NCBI GenBank assembly: GCA_947652115.1
Contig: OX393568.1
Location: forward strand, 22,305,331 to 22,369,330
Direction of reading: 5' to 3'
Source: Blastomussa wellsi
Lineage: Eukaryota > Cnidaria > Anthozoa > Scleractinia > Plerogyridae
DNA: 64,000 bases
Under the pieces are notes generated by a model. That model did not search any database. It worked only from the letters and a program-made list of their open reading frames with translations, and had not been told where the DNA came from. Numbering within the stretch: the first letter of the stretch is position 1; each line of letters starts with the position of its first letter. Positions 42,818 to 56,407 of this stretch are shown piece after piece. The translations under genes were made by a program, and so were the position numbers.

Positions 42818-45800
42818 TTATGTATAACGAAGTTTTGTCATGACTTTGGCGCAGATATTTTTAATCCTGTCAGCGTCGCTGCTGTTCAGTTCTCGTTCCC
42901 AGGCTGTGACCGTCTTGGATCCAACAATCTCTCGAGAAACGCCTAAAGTGAATTGCGCCGTATGAGCCACTGTGAGAACTCGATGCTCAACAGCCGGTGA
43001 AAGAGGAATGCCAATAAAGCGAAACAATCTGCGAGAAGTTTCGCGAGGTTTTAGAATAATATCTTCCAAATGAATAAAGTGTATATTTCTTTTAGGAAGG
43101 TTGGAGTTTATGCGAAGAACTGCGCTCATCTGCGCGGCCCATAAATGGGCGAGAATTTCAAGAGTGTTTTTGTTGCCGTTATTCTCGTGTTGAAGGAGCA
43201 CCTCTTGAAATTCACGGAATTCAGATGCATAAAGTGACGTGTCTTTTTCGAGGCATGTTTTATTCTTAATTGTGTCAAAGGCTTCATGCACAACTTTACG
43301 AAGTTTAACATCCACGCGGATTTCTCGAAGCCACGCGTTCACCCACCCTCTAGCGTCTCTGACCACCACAATAGCTCGCATTCTAGTCTCCAGGACGTTC
43401 GCTAACCATGGAAACTTCTGAGCCCAGCCAGGGTCGACAAGTCGGACCGACGGTAGAGCCTTGCGGTGCTTGTCGGGTAAGTTTGGAAAAACACCTTTCA
43501 GGTCGATAGAAAGATCTGTGAACCACTTGCTTAACCGAATCGCTTCAGGAGAAGGATGAATGCGATAAAAAATGGAGCAGGGATCCAAAAATTTATGCGC
43601 ACCCTTTGTGGTTTCCACGTCAAAGAAATCCGAAGAACTTTTGAATAAGTGTTGTAGAATTTCAGCGCCAGCTAGCGGGAGAGACGTATATATTACAAAT
43701 GGTGGATCTTCCTTGGGTTCAAAACCTACATACTTGTCGTTTTTAGTTTCAGGTACTTTGGGTGTCATCTGTGTGCATCGTTCGCCAGTGCAGAATCTAA
43801 AATTAATCGCAACGGTTGTGATTAACCACGAGACTCCAAGACATAAGATGAACGCTTTACAAATGGTCCGACTGAGTAGCCTGCGCCAAAGTTGTAAGTA
43901 TGTAAATAACAAAATGTTTAAAATGCTGAATGCAAGAAACAAAGAAGGTAATAAATTCCAAATTGACGTCGGTATGCTTGTCTCGGTCGGCGGTAGAAGC
44001 TTCACATTCTCCGTCTCAGAACTGGAGATTTCATCCAAGCCGAAGCGCACAGTTTTCTCCTCGTTAATCCGAACCTTGCAGTATCCACCAAAACCTAAGA
44101 AATTATATCGTGAATATGGATGGCTATGTCTGGTTGCTATAGAAACAGCGTATTTAACTCCATTGATTCCCAACAACACCTTTAACCCACGATCACTCGA
44201 AGTTATGACTTCCGGGAGAAGGTTTACTTCGTTTCCAGGACCCAAGAATAGGTACGCGGTCCGAGTAAAGCGCGAGCCTAGGGGTGTTGTTATATTGAGA
44301 TAGTTCGTTTTGCGCGATTTATGACTTGTTACGTACTCTGAAGCATAGGCCGAACATTTCCTGTCACTCTGCAAGTTAAACCAGTATGCTTTGTACAAAA
44401 GCCCGTCTATCGAAACGCTTGCGTCGATTGCCGCTGAGGAGCTAACATTGAGTCTGAAAGGGTGGTCTATATTGTGAAAGAAGGCACTCATGATCGATGC
44501 TTGACCGTCCATTTTGCGTTCGATGTGATCAACAACAAGGAGAACGCTTGGAGTCAGCATAATCAAAGAACGATACACGCTTAACAAGCCCAATGCTTCT
44601 CGATACCACTGACTCATTTCTCCACTAGTAAAAACCATTTCTCTTTCACAAGACGCAGAGATAATATCCCCTTCAGCCCTCCAAATGCTTGCTGTCTTGT
44701 AATTCAACCACTCGCCGCATTCTCCTATCTGTCCTTCAAAGGGGCTGAAACATCCGGAATTAGGGGATGGCCCAAATACTAGGGCATTATTGAGCCACGT
44801 GTATTTTGGGCCGTAAAACGTCTCAGTTATGAAATTCACTCCATTTGGTGCAAAAACAAAGGATCCTTGGTCCGGATGTTCGTGACCCGGATTAAAATTC
44901 CTCCAAGGGTAACCCACTTTTAACCATGAACGAACTCCTCTCCGCCTCGTGATAGCGTTTATTGCTCGTCCGTGAAGAACACCGCATTTAAAGGAGAGAA
45001 ACGTAGCCCTCTCATTATCCAAACCTCCTCCATAGGTCACCACCCCCCAATCACTTAACACACGCAGTCGTGGTAAGCTCGAGTTAGTTGGAGCTCTTTC
45101 CTTGATGCTCACATTGTAGAAAAGAAACTCTGTGTGCAACATGGACGATTTATGGTTCCGCGGCCGGGCAAGTGGTCTTTTAAGAACCTCATGCTCTCTT
45201 ATTTGTCTAGCTAACCAATTTCCCAAACCATTCTTTAGGACAAAGTTGTCCAGAAAAACGAGCTGGCTCTCTGGTCCGAACAGCCAATTACCATTTGTGT
45301 CACCAAAACCCACAGTCTCTCTGAACCCTGGAAACACTGTGTAGTACAAAAACCAAAAGTGCTCTTTCAGCCAGTTATTGTGGGTGAAATCAACGTGAAA
45401 GTGACGTAACGCAAAGAACACATACTGAGTCATCGAGCGTGACGTGTACGTAGCGTATTCTACCCCTTCATCAGTCGAGCCGTCAACGACATAGTTAAAC
45501 AGCTCTAAGCTTCTGCTTAGCATTTGGTGAGCACGTGACATCCATTTCTTCCCCTCAAGCTCTTTATGCCGAACGGCAATCAAAGCACCGGTTAAAACTG
45601 CCATGTGATTTGTGGCTACCTTATTTTGCAAGTAATTGGTCCCCCAGCATTTTCCATCGAGAGATCTTTCAAACAGTTCCTTTGTCACGTTGATGATTTT
45701 CTTCAAGAAGCGCATTCTTTGAGTATCGTTTAAACTCGCGTACAGAAAATCATAGGCGGTCGCCATACCAGTTAAAGAATGCGCTACAGGAAGATCGTCG

Positions 45801-46225
45801 TGCAACCTGGCGCTCACTCGCCAGTTCGGAAGAGCATCTAGCCTCTCCATAAACATGACCGCTAGCTCTCTCGCTGGGATATCTTCTGGGTTTAAAACAC
45901 AGTAGAATGCTACCGCGGTGAGGTCGTTGCCGTAACATTCGTTCCAAAAGCTGGCAAACTTTTCCCAATCTCTCGGCGGCAAATAGCTTTCTGGAGTCTG
46001 CTTCATCACTTGAGTCGCCTTAGATATGCGTTGCGCTATTTCAGCGTGTGTTGATCGCGCGCGTTCGCGAAGAGCAGGAATGTCTTTCATGTCGAAAAAC
46101 AAGAAAGGATGTAGTTGATCAGTGTTTGATCCAGTCTCAACACTAGCAAGAACGAAAATGGTTATAAAACGCAATCCTGAAATTGCCATCGAAATTGAAA
46201 TTAAAACAAACACCTTGAAGCTCAT
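42818..46225 (-). CDS. DSEL: DSEL-like epimerase/sulfotransferase, copy 4 (His to Lys)
   Basis: 1,135 aa, intronless, exactly the length of copy 2 and lying 9,988 bp from it. It shares copy 2's YLQNK substitution (codon at 45620-45622) and GKCWGTNY, showing that the change predates the duplication. Differences from copy 2 are few, for example NEVNLLPEV instead of [15 protein letters not shown] instead of PPSETS, WAQKFPW instead of WALKFPW and a C-terminal RYT. The GHEHPDQ histidine, both membrane helices and the [15 protein letters not shown] sulfotransferase motifs are as in copy 2. The frame stays open with mostly conservative changes, so the lysine form is either still under selection or very young. 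Confidence 0.92.
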   Translation of the reverse strand: MSFKVFVLISISMAISGLRFITIFVLASVETGSNTDQLHPFLFFDMKDIPALRERARSTHAEIAQRISKATQVMKQTPESYLPPRDWEKFASFWNECYGNDLTAVAFYCVLNPEDIPARELAVMFMERLDALPNWRVSARLHDDLPVAHSLTGMATAYDFLYASLNDTQRMRFLKKIINVTKELFERSLDGKCWGTNYLQNKVATNHMAVLTGALIAVRHKELEGKKWMSRAHQMLSRSLELFNYVVDGSTDEGVEYATYTSRSMTQYVFFALRHFHVDFTHNNWLKEHFWFLYYTVFPGFRETVGFGDTNGNWLFGPESQLVFLDNFVLKNGLGNWLARQIREHEVLKRPLARPRNHKSSMLHTEFLFYNVSIKERAPTNSSLPRLRVLSDWGVVTYGGGLDNERATFLSFKCGVLHGRAINAITRRRGVRSWLKVGYPWRNFNPGHEHPDQGSFVFAPNGVNFITETFYGPKYTWLNNALVFGPSPNSGCFSPFEGQIGECGEWLNYKTASIWRAEGDIISASCEREMVFTSGEMSQWYREALGLLSVYRSLIMLTPSVLLVVDHIERKMDGQASIMSAFFHNIDHPFRLNVSSSAAIDASVSIDGLLYKAYWFNLQSDRKCSAYASEYVTSHKSRKTNYLNITTPLGSRFTRTAYLFLGPGNEVNLLPEVITSSDRGLKVLLGINGVKYAVSIATRHSHPYSRYNFLGFGGYCKVRINEEKTVRFGLDEISSSETENVKLLPPTETSIPTSIWNLLPSLFLAFSILNILLFTYLQLWRRLLSRTICKAFILCLGVSWLITTVAINFRFCTGERCTQMTPKVPETKNDKYVGFEPKEDPPFVIYTSLPLAGAEILQHLFKSSSDFFDVETTKGAHKFLDPCSIFYRIHPSPEAIRLSKWFTDLSIDLKGVFPNLPDKHRKALPSVRLVDPGWAQKFPWLANVLETRMRAIVVVRDARGWVNAWLREIRVDVKLRKVVHEAFDTIKNKTCLEKDTSLYASEFREFQEVLLQHENNGNKNTLEILAHLWAAQMSAVLRINSNLPKRNIHFIHLEDIILKPRETSRRLFRFIGIPLSPAVEHRVLTVAHTAQFTLGVSREIVGSKTVTAWERELNSSDADRIKNICAKVMTKLRYT

Positions 46226-46595
46226 GAAAAGTGGCGGTTTTCATCTCACGTTATCAACATTCGCCATTCTCTCCAACTTTTCACATATTCTAAACTCATT
46301 CTTAACAATAGCGATGTTTCGCGTGACGTCACCCATTGTTATTAAAATGCCAACCAGAACCTAATAGGCAATCAAAACAATGAATTCTTTTGTTCCGTGG
46401 TTGGCAAATTCGAATATCAAAAGAATGTGACGCCATAAGAACATTACCAAGTTTCCGCAAATTTCCTGATTTCACTCGTCACCATTTGGTTACCCATACA
46501 AATATAGAAATTTGTGTTCGACATCAACTTGTTTCCGTTTCGAGACTTGCACAGTCGTCACCAAATAGTTTCTGTACACTATCTACTAGATGGCG
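46226..46595. other. short array spacer, between copies 5 and 4
   Basis: 370 bp, with the same fused junction as the other two short spacers (near 46464-46468). No gene. Confidence 0.8.
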
Positions 46596-49500
46596 TTATA
46601 TATAACGAAGTTTTGTCATGACTTTGTCGCAGATATTTTTAATCCTGTCAGCGTCGCTGCTGTTCAGTTCTCGTTCCCAGGCTGTGACCGTCTTGGATCC
46701 AACAATCTCTCGAGAAACGCCTAAAGTGAATTGCGCCGTATGAGCCACTGTGAGAACTCGATGCTCAACAGCCGGTGAAAGAGGAATGCCAATAAAGCGA
46801 AACAATCTGCGAGAAGTTTCGCGAGGTTTTAGAATAATATCTTCCAAATGAATAAAGTGTATATTTCTTTTAGGAAGGTTGGAGTTTATGCGAAGAACTG
46901 CGCTCATCTGCGCGGCCCATAAATGGGCGAGAATTTCAAGAGTGTTTTTGTTGCCGTTATTCTCGTGTTGAAGGAGCACCTCTTGAAATTCACGAAATTC
47001 AGATGCATAAATTGACGTGTCTTTTTCGAGGCATGTTTTATTCTTAATTGTGTCAAAGGCTTCATGCACAACTTTACGAAGTTTAACATCCACGCGGATT
47101 TCTCGAAGCCACGCGTTCACCCACCCTCTAGCGTCTCTGACCACCACAATAGCTCGCATTCTAGTCTCCAGGACGTTCGCTAACCATGGAAACTTCAGAG
47201 CCCAGCCAGGGTCGACAAGTCGGACCGACGGTAGAGCCTTGCGGTGCTTGTCGGGTAAGTTTGGAAAAACACCTTTCAGGTCGATAGAAAGATCTGTGAA
47301 CCACTTGCTTAACCGAATCGCTTCAGGAGAAGGATGAATGCGATAAAAAATGGAGCAGGGATCCAAAAATTTATGCGCACCCTTTGTGGTTTCCACGTCA
47401 AAGAAATCCGAAGAACTTTTGAATAAGTGTTGTAGAATTTCAGCGCCAGCTAGCGGGAGAGACGTATATATTACAAATGGTGGATCTTCCTTGGGTTCAA
47501 AACCTACATACTTGTCGTTTTTAGTTTCAGGTACTTTGGGTGTCATCTGTGTGCATCGTTCGCCAGTGCAGAATCTAAAATTAATCGCAACGGTTGTGAT
47601 TAACCACGAGACTCCAAGACATAAGATGAACGCTTTACAAATGGTGCGACTGAGTAGCCTGCGCCAAAGTTGTAAGTATGTAAATAACAAAATGTTTAAA
47701 ATGCTGAATGCAAGAAACAAAGAAGGCAATAAATTCCAAATTGACGTCGGTATGCTTGTCTCGCTCGGCGGTAGAAGCTTTACATTCTCCGTCTCAGAAC
47801 TGGAGAGTTCATCCAAGCCAAAGCGTACAGTTTTCTCGTCGTTGATCCGAACCTTGCAGTATCCACCAAAACCTAAGAAATTATATCGAGAATATGGATG
47901 GCTATGTCTGGTTGCTATAGAAACAGCGTATTTAACTCCATTGATTCCCAACAACACCTTTAAACCACGATCACTCGAAGTTATGACTTCCGGGAGAAGG
48001 TCTACTTCGTTTCCAGGACCCAAGAATAGGTACGCGGTTCGAGTAAACCGCGAGCCTAGGGGTGTTGTTATATTGAGATAGTTCGTTTTGCGCGATTTAT
48101 GACTTGTTACGTACTCTGCCGCATAGGCCGAACATTTCCTGTCACTCTGCAAGTTAAACCAGTATGCTTTGTACAAAAGCCCGTCTATCGAAACGCTTGC
48201 GTCGATTGCCGCTGAGGAGCTAACATTGAGTCTGAAAGGGTGGTCTATATTGTGAAAGAAGGCACTCATGATCGATGCTTGACCGTCCATTTTGCGTTCG
48301 ATGTGATCAACAACAAGGAGGACGCTTGGAGTCAGCATAATCAAAGAACGATACACGCTTAACAAGCCCAATGCTTCTCGATACCACTGACTCATTTCTC
48401 CACTAGTAAAAACCATTTCTCTTCGACAAGACGCAGAGATAATATCCCCTTCAGCCCTCCAAATGCTTGCTGTCTTGTAATTCAACCACTCGCCGCATTC
48501 TCCTATCTGCCCTTCAAAGGGGCTGAAACATCCGGAGTTAGGGGATGGCCCAAATACTAGGGCATTATTGAGCCACGTGTATTTGGGGCCGTAAAACGTC
48601 TCAGTTATGAAATTCACTCCATTTGGTGTAAAAACAAAGGATCCTTGGTCCGGATGTTCGTGACCCGGATTAAAATTCCTCCAAGGGTAACCCACTTTTA
48701 ACCATGAACGAACTCCTCTCCGCCTTGTGATAGCGTTTATTGCTCGTCCGTGGAGAACACCGCATTTAAAGGAGAGAAACGTAGCCCTCTCATTATCCAA
48801 ACCTCCTCCATAGGTCACCACCCCCCAATCACTTAACACACGCAGTCGTGGTAAGCTCGAGTTAGTTGGAGCTCTTTCCTTGATGCTCGCATTGTAGAAA
48901 AGAAACTCTGTGTGCAACATGGACGATTTATGGTTCCGCGGCCGGGCAAGTGGCCCTTTAAGGACATCATGCTCTCTTATTTGTCTAGCTAACCAATTTC
49001 CCAAACCATTCTTTAGGACAAAGTTGTCCAGAAAAACGAGCTGGCTCTCTGGTCCGAACAGCCAATTACGATTAGTGTCACCAAAACCCACAGTCTCTCT
49101 GAACCCTGGAAACACTGTGTAGTACAAAAACCAAAAGTGCTCTTTCAGCCAGTTATTGTGGGTGAAATCAACGTGAAAGTGACGTAACGCAAAGAATACA
49201 TACTGAGTCATCGAGCGTGACGTGTACGTAGCGTATTCTACCCCTTCATCAGTCGAGCCGTCAACGACATAGTTAAACAGCTCTAAGCTTCTGCTTAGCA
49301 TTTGGTGAGCACGTGACATCCATTTCTTCCCCTCAAGCTCTTTATGCCGAACGGCAATCAAAGCACCGGTTAAAACTGCCATGTGATTTGTGGCTACGTG
49401 ATTTTGCAAGTAATTGGTCCCCCACCATTTTCCATCGAGAGATCTTTCAAACAGTTCCTTTGTCACGTTGATGATTTTCTTCAAGAAGCGCATTCTTTGA

Positions 49501-50024
49501 GTATCGTTTAAACTCGCGTACAGAAAATCATAGGCGGTCGCCATACCAGTTAAAGAATGCGCTACAGGAAGATCGTCGTGCAACCTGGCGCTCACTCGCC
49601 AGTTCGGAAGAGCATCTAGCCTCTCCATAAACATGACCGCTAGCTCTCTCGCTGGAATATCTTCTGGGTTTAAAACACAGTAGAATGCGACCGCGGTGAG
49701 GTCGTTGCCGTAACATTCGCTCCAAAAGCTGGCAAACTTTTCCCAATCTCTCGGCGGCAAATAGCTTTCTGGAGTCTGTTTCATCACTTGAGTCGCCTTA
49801 GATATGCGTTGCGCTATTTCAGCGTGTGTTGATCGCGCGCGTTCGCGGAGAGCAGGAATGTCTTTCGTGTCGAAAAACAAGGAAGGATGTAGTTGATCAA
49901 TGTTTGATCCAGTCTCAACACTAGCAAGAACGAAAATGGTTTTATAAAACGCAATCCTGAAATTGCCATCGAAATTGAAATTTAAACAAACACCTTGAAG
50001 TTCATGAAAAGTGGCGGTTTTCAT
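46596..50024 (-). CDS. DSEL: DSEL-like epimerase/sulfotransferase, copy 5, altered N-terminus
   Basis: 1,142 aa from the ATG at 50024. The body matches copy 3 and keeps the catalytic His ([10 protein letters not shown]) and GHEHPDQ, but has the TSLPLAG and VVRDARGW forms in the sulfotransferase-like domain. Near 49940-49943 there are two extra T/A pairs compared with copy 3, so the usual start (MAISGLRF) leads out of frame. The open frame instead starts from an upstream ATG ([18 protein letters not shown]) and rejoins the normal frame at [11 protein letters not shown]. That leader is polar, with only a short hydrophobic stretch, so secretion may be impaired. This is either a decaying copy, a sequencing error, or a copy that uses the replacement leader. 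Confidence 0.85.
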   Translation of the reverse strand: MKTATFHELQGVCLNFNFDGNFRIAFYKTIFVLASVETGSNIDQLHPSLFFDTKDIPALRERARSTHAEIAQRISKATQVMKQTPESYLPPRDWEKFASFWSECYGNDLTAVAFYCVLNPEDIPARELAVMFMERLDALPNWRVSARLHDDLPVAHSLTGMATAYDFLYASLNDTQRMRFLKKIINVTKELFERSLDGKWWGTNYLQNHVATNHMAVLTGALIAVRHKELEGKKWMSRAHQMLSRSLELFNYVVDGSTDEGVEYATYTSRSMTQYVFFALRHFHVDFTHNNWLKEHFWFLYYTVFPGFRETVGFGDTNRNWLFGPESQLVFLDNFVLKNGLGNWLARQIREHDVLKGPLARPRNHKSSMLHTEFLFYNASIKERAPTNSSLPRLRVLSDWGVVTYGGGLDNERATFLSFKCGVLHGRAINAITRRRGVRSWLKVGYPWRNFNPGHEHPDQGSFVFTPNGVNFITETFYGPKYTWLNNALVFGPSPNSGCFSPFEGQIGECGEWLNYKTASIWRAEGDIISASCRREMVFTSGEMSQWYREALGLLSVYRSLIMLTPSVLLVVDHIERKMDGQASIMSAFFHNIDHPFRLNVSSSAAIDASVSIDGLLYKAYWFNLQSDRKCSAYAAEYVTSHKSRKTNYLNITTPLGSRFTRTAYLFLGPGNEVDLLPEVITSSDRGLKVLLGINGVKYAVSIATRHSHPYSRYNFLGFGGYCKVRINDEKTVRFGLDELSSSETENVKLLPPSETSIPTSIWNLLPSLFLAFSILNILLFTYLQLWRRLLSRTICKAFILCLGVSWLITTVAINFRFCTGERCTQMTPKVPETKNDKYVGFEPKEDPPFVIYTSLPLAGAEILQHLFKSSSDFFDVETTKGAHKFLDPCSIFYRIHPSPEAIRLSKWFTDLSIDLKGVFPNLPDKHRKALPSVRLVDPGWALKFPWLANVLETRMRAIVVVRDARGWVNAWLREIRVDVKLRKVVHEAFDTIKNKTCLEKDTSIYASEFREFQEVLLQHENNGNKNTLEILAHLWAAQMSAVLRINSNLPKRNIHFIHLEDIILKPRETSRRLFRFIGIPLSPAVEHRVLTVAHTAQFTLGVSREIVGSKTVTAWERELNSSDADRIKNICDKVMTKLRYI

Positions 50025-53023
50025 CTCACGTTATCAACATTCGCCATTCTCTCCAACTTTTCACATATTCTAGACTCATTCTTAACAATAGCGATGTTTC
50101 GCGTGACGTCACCCATTGTTATTAATATGCCAACGAGAACCTAATAGGCTATTGAAACAATGACGTTTTTTGTTCTGTGGTTGTCAAATCATCAAAAGAA
50201 TGTGACGCCAGAAGAACGAAATATCGCCATAAGAACATTTCCCAGTTTCCGCAAATTTCCGTATCGGCTCATCTTCGGTGTAAAAACCTCTGAACCTCAC
50301 CTGTGACGTAAAACAAAGAACGTACAAGCACATTAACACATAATTATCACATAAGTTATTCATAAAGAGTTTTTATTTTTATTGGAAACAAAGAATCTCG
50401 AAACACTATAAAACAGAAAAACAATAGCTCAAAAACAAAGAAAAAAGTCAGGTTTTTACACCGGGGTAAACCCCGACTTTCGCAAAGGTGTTCAAAACTT
50501 TTGCTGCAGTAAGATAATAAAGGTGAAATCGTAGCTCTTTAGAGGGAACGTATTTATACTTGCATTCTCTCGTTCACCTTTTTTTGCCGAGCAAGATGAA
50601 CGCGAGTTATGTTTATTGATCCGTAACTGTAAGATTGCAGCGTGCAGGGGTCGCTAGTGTGTTCTTTTCTTATTCATATCTTCTAAATTAATGTTTTTGT
50701 CACCGCTTAGTTAGTCTCTCTTGTTTTCCTTATCGCATACTTTCATTCACCATTGTTTTGTTCGCATTTGTTATCTTCAGTTAAATAAAAAAAAGCTTTA
50801 TTAATAACTTATGTTATCATTAACCACGGCGCAAAACTATTTACAATCCCCTCCCTGGGATGACCTGCGGCTTTCTTATAACTAATGCTCTGCTTACGCC
50901 ACCCGTCAGTGACGTCATTCCTTAGTGGTGCACCCCCTCCTAAGAAAATCCTGGATCCGTCCCTGAATAGCAAAATATAATCTACAGAAATATTCATTAA
51001 AAAGAAAAAACGAACAAAGCTCACAATTTGTACTACAATGAGTGATTTAAAAAGGAGTAACAAAACATATAATTTTTTCATGGAAAAACGTTTTGTGTGA
51101 TCGTACGCGAGTATCAAGAAACAAAAAAAACTATTTTCTGCTATTTACAATACAAATTCCAAAAATTCTGCCATCTTACTTTCTAGTTCTTTCTTGTAAA
51201 GAAAAAGCTGAGCACGTGGTTATCGCCTTTGACAAATTCAAAGAAACAGACTTGACTATTTGTCCGAAGTGAAAGACGCCGATGGTATCGCGGAGTGACG
51301 CGATTAGGCAAGTCAAACGTCGAACTTCACATGAGCCAAACCTTAATGTAAATGAGCTAAAACAATAGCTTTGCAGAAGCAAGGTTTGCAGAATTGGAAG
51401 CCGAGAAGGTCATGCTTGGAAAATGGCAGGTTCTAGAGAAGAAGAAATTTCGCTTGAATCAGGAAGAGGCTCGCCTGAATTAGGAAGCAGAAATTGCCAA
51501 AAGTGCGGCTAAGGGATGCTCCGCCCAGCCAACCGCCTTTACACCTTCAGTTTAGCCTCTTTTTTCATGTATTTGTTTTCAGTCTTTTCGCGTATATAAA
51601 CCTAATTTTTTTTACCGTTTAGTGGTCTTTTTCTTCCCGTAGTCGCGCTAGTCCCAGTTCACTTAGTAGTTGCAACATTTCGCCTTCAGGCCGTACCTAT
51701 TTCTCGTTACGTGTGCGTAAGATTTATAGTCGCCGTAACAATGTAAGTATTATCGTTCCCAGGTTACCGTATTTCTTTTATATCGTAGTTATTGCAATTT
51801 TGTATTTTACAGTTTCAAACCACACCCACTCTTACATTTACACCCACATCTTCACATCCGTAATAAATAGTTTGTTCGTTATCATCTATGTTGGAAGGTT
51901 ACAGCACACGCCCTTTAGCAGTTACAGAAACTGTCCTGTCCACACGTATTCACCAGTTCGTCAGTTTGAAAACGGCAACGTTTTCTCTTTCTCTTTGGCA
52001 TTCTGGATACATATGACCGTAAGCGCTTATTTTCCAAAACGCTATCTAGTGCGGAAGTTTTTGAAAACGCCGTTTCATTAGCGAATGAGCGCAAGAGAAT
52101 TTCTGCAGTTATGGTAAAAAATTCGTTTTCTGGTGACGCTGTTCTAGGCTTTTGTTTCTAGACTCTTCGGGATAAAATCCTGATAAAATTGAAGAAAGTT
52201 CGTTTTACTGTAGTTATTTGTTTTTGAATTCTTGGTAAGACGAAACTGGTAACTCCTATTCAGCAGGTCCTGGAGAGAAATGATATTGTTGTTAAACCAT
52301 TCACTAATGAATACGGGTTTTCCTCCAACGAGAATTTCTTTGTTGTTAAATACGACCATATCCTGTCCAATCGTCGTAGCTGCAGAGAGTTTTCAATTCG
52401 TCAAAAAACCTAAGAATGTCTTTCAAGGTTAAAAAATACGGAGATAAAGGACACCCCTGACGCACCCCTCTGGATGGTCGAAAATAATTTGTTAAAAGCT
52501 ATTATTTAATGCTGCGCTCGTTTTTCGTATGAAAGGCACTAAACCACTTTTTAATACCTGTTCTGAAATTCAAGGAATCTAATGTTCTAATTACAAAAAG
52601 CCATTCAAGTAAGTCAAGCGAAATTAGAATACCCGGGATGTTATGAATCTTAGTATATTTCATCACATCAACCAATACATCGCCCTACTATGTAAAATTT
52701 CTATGGCAACGTTTTACGCGAAATTTCTTGATACAATAAAGAAGTCAAAAGCCCACGATTGTGAGCGTAATTTGTCACCTATGATATTAAAAGGTAATCA
52801 AATCGTATACGCGTAAACATTCACTTGCGTTTTGTCAATGAAATGCTCGGAAAATTAACAAGAATTTTGACAAAACGCGCGTGAAATTATTTCCTGATTT
52901 CACTCGTCACCATTTGGTTACCCATACAAAAAAAGAAATTTGTGTTCGACATCAACTTGTTTTCGTTCTGAGACTTGCACAGTCGTCACAAAATAGTTTC
53001 TGTACACTATATACTAGATGGCG
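50025..53023. other. long array spacer B
   Basis: 3.0 kb, homologous to spacer A. It contains the same shared repeat (about 50275-50460), gag-like relic (51382-51502) and plus-strand TATA-like box (about 51594). Unlike spacer A it keeps the 205-bp segment at about 52325-52530, which also matches the left flank of the array near 24895-26270 and provides the empty sites for two insertions there. No host gene seen. Confidence 0.8.
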
Positions 53024-56000
53024 TTATGTATAACGAAGTTTTGTCATGACTTTGCCGCAGATATTTTTAATCCTGTCAGCGTCGCTGCTGTTCAGTTCTC
53101 GTTCCCAGGCTGTGACCGTCTTGGATCCAACAATCTCTCGAGAAACGCCTAAAGTGAATTGCGCCGTATGAGCCACTGTGAGAACTCGATGCTCAACAGC
53201 CGGTGAAAGAGGAATGCCAATAAAGCGAAACAATCTGCGAGAAGTTTCGCGAGGTTTTAGAATAATATCTTCCAAATGAATAAAGTGTATATTTGTTTTA
53301 GGAAGGTTGGAGTTTATGCGAAGAACTGCGCTCATCTGCGCGGCCCATAAATGGGCGAGAATTTCAAGAGTGTTTTTGTTGCCGTTATTCTCGTGTTGAA
53401 GGAGCACCTCTTGAAATTCGCGGAATTCAGATGCATAGAGTGACGTGTCTTTTTCGAGGCATGTTTTATTCTTAATTGTATCAAAGGCTTCATGCACAAC
53501 TTTACGAAGTTTACCATCCACGCGGATTTCTCGAAGCCACGCGTTCACCCACCCTCTAGCGTCTCTGACCACCATGATAGCTCGCATTCTAGTCTCCAGG
53601 ACGTTCGCTAACCATGGAAACTTCAGAGCCCAGCCAGGGTCGACAAGTCGGACCGACGGTAGAGCCTTGCGGTGCTTGTCGGGTAAGTTTGGAAAAACAC
53701 CTTTCAGGTCGATAGAAAGATCTGTGAACCACTTGTTTAACCGAATCGCTTCAGGAGAAGGATGAATGCGATAAAAAATGGAGCAGGGATCCAAAAATTT
53801 ACGATCGCCCCTTGTGGCGTCCACGTCAAAGAAATCAGACGAACTTTTGAATAAGTGTTGTAGAATTTCAGCGCCAGCTAGCGGGAGAGACGTATATATT
53901 ACAAATGGTGGATCTTCCTTGGGTTCAAAACCTACATACTTGTCGTTTTTAGTTTCAGGTACTTTGGGTGTCATCTGTGTGCATCGTTCGCCAGTGCAGA
54001 ATCTAAAATTAATCGCAACGGTTGTGATTAACCACGAGACTCCAAGACATACGATGAACGCTTTACAAATGGTGCGACTGAGTAGCCTGCGCCAAAGTTG
54101 TAAGTATGTGAATAACAAAATGCTTAAAATGCTGAATGCAAGAAACAAAGAAGGCAATAAATTCCAAATTGACGTCGGTATGCTTGTCTCGGTCGGCGGT
54201 AGAAGCTTCACATTCTCCGTCTCAGAACTGGAGATTTCATCCAAGCCAAAGCGTACAGTTTTCTCGTCGTTGATCCGAACCTTGCAGTATCCACCAAAAC
54301 CTAAGAAATTATATCGAGAATATGGATGGCTATGTCTGGTTGCTATAGAAACAGCGTATTTAACTCCATTGATTCCCAACAACACCTTTAACCCACGATC
54401 ACTCGAAGTTATGACTTCCGGGAGAAGGTCTACTTCGTTTCCAGGACCCAAGAAAAGGTACGCGGTCCGAGTAAAGCGCGAGCCTAGGGGTGTTGTTATA
54501 TTGAGATAGTTCGTTTTGCGCGATTTATGACTTGTTACGTACTCTGCCGCATAGGCCGAACATTTCCTGTCACTCTGCAAGTTAAACCAGTATGCTTTGT
54601 GCAAAAGCCCGTCTATCGAAACGCTTGCGTCGATTGCAGCTGAGGAGCTAACATTGAGTGTGAAAGGGTGGTCTATATTGTGAAAGAAGGCACTCATGAT
54701 CGATGCTTGACCGTCCATTTTGCGTTCGATGTGATCAACAACAAGGAGCACGCTTGGAGTCAGCATAATCAAAGAACGATACACGCTTAACAAGCCCAAT
54801 TCTTCTCGATACCACTGACTCATTTCTCCACTAGTAAAAACCATTTCTCTTTGACGAGACGCAGAGATAATATCCCCTTCAGCCCTCCAAATGCTTGCTG
54901 TCTTGTAATTCAACCACTCGCCGCATTCTCCTATCTGCCCTTCAAAGGGGCTGAAACATCCGGAATTAGGGGATGGCCCAAATACTAGGGCATTATTGAG
55001 CCACGTGTATTTGGGGCCGTAAAACGTCTCAGTTATGAAATTCACTCCATTTGGTGCAAAAACAAAGGATCCTTGGTCCGGATGTTCGTGACCCGGATTA
55101 AAATTCCTCCAAGGGTAACCCACATTTAACCATGAACGAACTCCTCTCCGCCTCGTGATAGCGTTTATTGCTCGTCCGTGAAGAACACCGCATTTAAAGG
55201 AGAGAAACGTAGCCCTCTCATTATCCAAACCTCCTCCATAGGTCACCACCCCCCAATCACTTAACACACGCAGCCGTGGTAAGCTCGAGTTAGTTGGAGC
55301 TCTTTCCTTGATGCTCGCATTGTAGAAAAGAAACTCTGTGTGCAACATGGACGATTTATGGTTCCGCGGCCGGGCAAGTGGCCCTTTAAGGACATCATGC
55401 TCTCTTATTTGTCTAGCTAACCAATTTCCCAAACCATTCTTTAGGACAAAGTTGTCCAGAAAAACGAGCTGGCTCTCTGGTCCGAACAGCCAATTACGAT
55501 TAGTGTCACCGAAACCCACAGTCTCTCTGAACCCTGGAAACACTGTGTAGTACAAAAACCAAAAGTGCTCTTTCAGCCAGTTATTGTGGGTGAAATCAAC
55601 GTGAAAGTGACGTAACGCAAAGAATACATACTGAGTCATCGAGCGTGACGTGTACGTAGCGTATTCTACCCCTTCATCAGTCGAGCCGTCAACAACATAG
55701 TTAAACAGCTCTAAGCTTCTGCTTAGCATTTGGTGAGCACGTGACATCCATTTCTTCCCCTCAAGCTCTTTATGCCGAACGGCAATCAAAGCACCGGTTA
55801 AAACTGCCATGTGATTTGTTGCTACGTGATTTTGCAAGTAACTGGTCCCCCACCACAATTTTCCATCGAGAGATCTTTCAAACAGTTCCTTTGTCACGTT
55901 GATTATTTTCTTCAAGAAGCGCATTCTTTGAGTATCATTTAAATTCGTGTACAGAAAATCATAGGCGGTCGCCATACCAGTTAAAGAATGCGCTACAGGA

Positions 56001-56407
56001 ACATCGTCGTGCAACCTGGCGCTCACTCGCCAGTTCGGAAGAGCATCTAGCCTCTCCATAAACATGACCGCTAGCTCTCTCGCTGGGATATCTTCTGGGT
56101 TTAAAACACAGTAGAATGCGACCGCGGTGAGGTCGTTGCCGTAACATTCGTTCCAAAAGCTGGCAAACTTTACCCAATCTCTTGGCGGTAAATAGCTTTC
56201 TGGAGTCTGCTTCATCACTTGAGTCGCCTTTGATATACGTTGTGCTATTTCAGCGTGTGTTGATCGCGCGCGTTCGCGGAGAGCAGGAATGTCTTTCGTG
56301 TCGAAAAACAAGTAAGGATGTAGTTGATCAGTGTTTGATCCATTCTGTGAAGTCCCAACAGTAGCAAGAACGAAAATGGTCATAAAACGCAATCTTGAAA
56401 TTGCCAT
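53024..56407 (-). CDS. DSEL: DSEL-like epimerase/sulfotransferase, copy 6
   Basis: 1,127 aa, intronless, and the most diverged intact copy. It starts at [18 protein letters not shown] with extra residues SQNG after the signal region, and has an additional Leu in [13 protein letters not shown]. All three putative epimerase residues are present (His in YLQNH, Tyr in YATYTSRS, His in GHEHPDQ). The sulfotransferase-like motifs are TSLPLAG and VVRDARGW. Copy 6 and broken copy 1 share several residues (for example GDRKFLDP and [11 protein letters not shown]), suggesting these outer copies are older than copies 2-5. Its upstream flank is homologous to the start of the long spacers but diverges after about 57,250. 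As the copy with complete active-site residues and a normal leader, it is a good candidate for an active epimerase along with copy 3. Confidence 0.93.
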   Translation of the reverse strand: MAISRLRFMTIFVLATVGTSQNGSNTDQLHPYLFFDTKDIPALRERARSTHAEIAQRISKATQVMKQTPESYLPPRDWVKFASFWNECYGNDLTAVAFYCVLNPEDIPARELAVMFMERLDALPNWRVSARLHDDVPVAHSLTGMATAYDFLYTNLNDTQRMRFLKKIINVTKELFERSLDGKLWWGTSYLQNHVATNHMAVLTGALIAVRHKELEGKKWMSRAHQMLSRSLELFNYVVDGSTDEGVEYATYTSRSMTQYVFFALRHFHVDFTHNNWLKEHFWFLYYTVFPGFRETVGFGDTNRNWLFGPESQLVFLDNFVLKNGLGNWLARQIREHDVLKGPLARPRNHKSSMLHTEFLFYNASIKERAPTNSSLPRLRVLSDWGVVTYGGGLDNERATFLSFKCGVLHGRAINAITRRRGVRSWLNVGYPWRNFNPGHEHPDQGSFVFAPNGVNFITETFYGPKYTWLNNALVFGPSPNSGCFSPFEGQIGECGEWLNYKTASIWRAEGDIISASRQREMVFTSGEMSQWYREELGLLSVYRSLIMLTPSVLLVVDHIERKMDGQASIMSAFFHNIDHPFTLNVSSSAAIDASVSIDGLLHKAYWFNLQSDRKCSAYAAEYVTSHKSRKTNYLNITTPLGSRFTRTAYLFLGPGNEVDLLPEVITSSDRGLKVLLGINGVKYAVSIATRHSHPYSRYNFLGFGGYCKVRINDEKTVRFGLDEISSSETENVKLLPPTETSIPTSIWNLLPSLFLAFSILSILLFTYLQLWRRLLSRTICKAFIVCLGVSWLITTVAINFRFCTGERCTQMTPKVPETKNDKYVGFEPKEDPPFVIYTSLPLAGAEILQHLFKSSSDFFDVDATRGDRKFLDPCSIFYRIHPSPEAIRLNKWFTDLSIDLKGVFPNLPDKHRKALPSVRLVDPGWALKFPWLANVLETRMRAIMVVRDARGWVNAWLREIRVDGKLRKVVHEAFDTIKNKTCLEKDTSLYASEFREFQEVLLQHENNGNKNTLEILAHLWAAQMSAVLRINSNLPKTNIHFIHLEDIILKPRETSRRLFRFIGIPLSPAVEHRVLTVAHTAQFTLGVSREIVGSKTVTAWERELNSSDADRIKNICGKVMTKLRYT

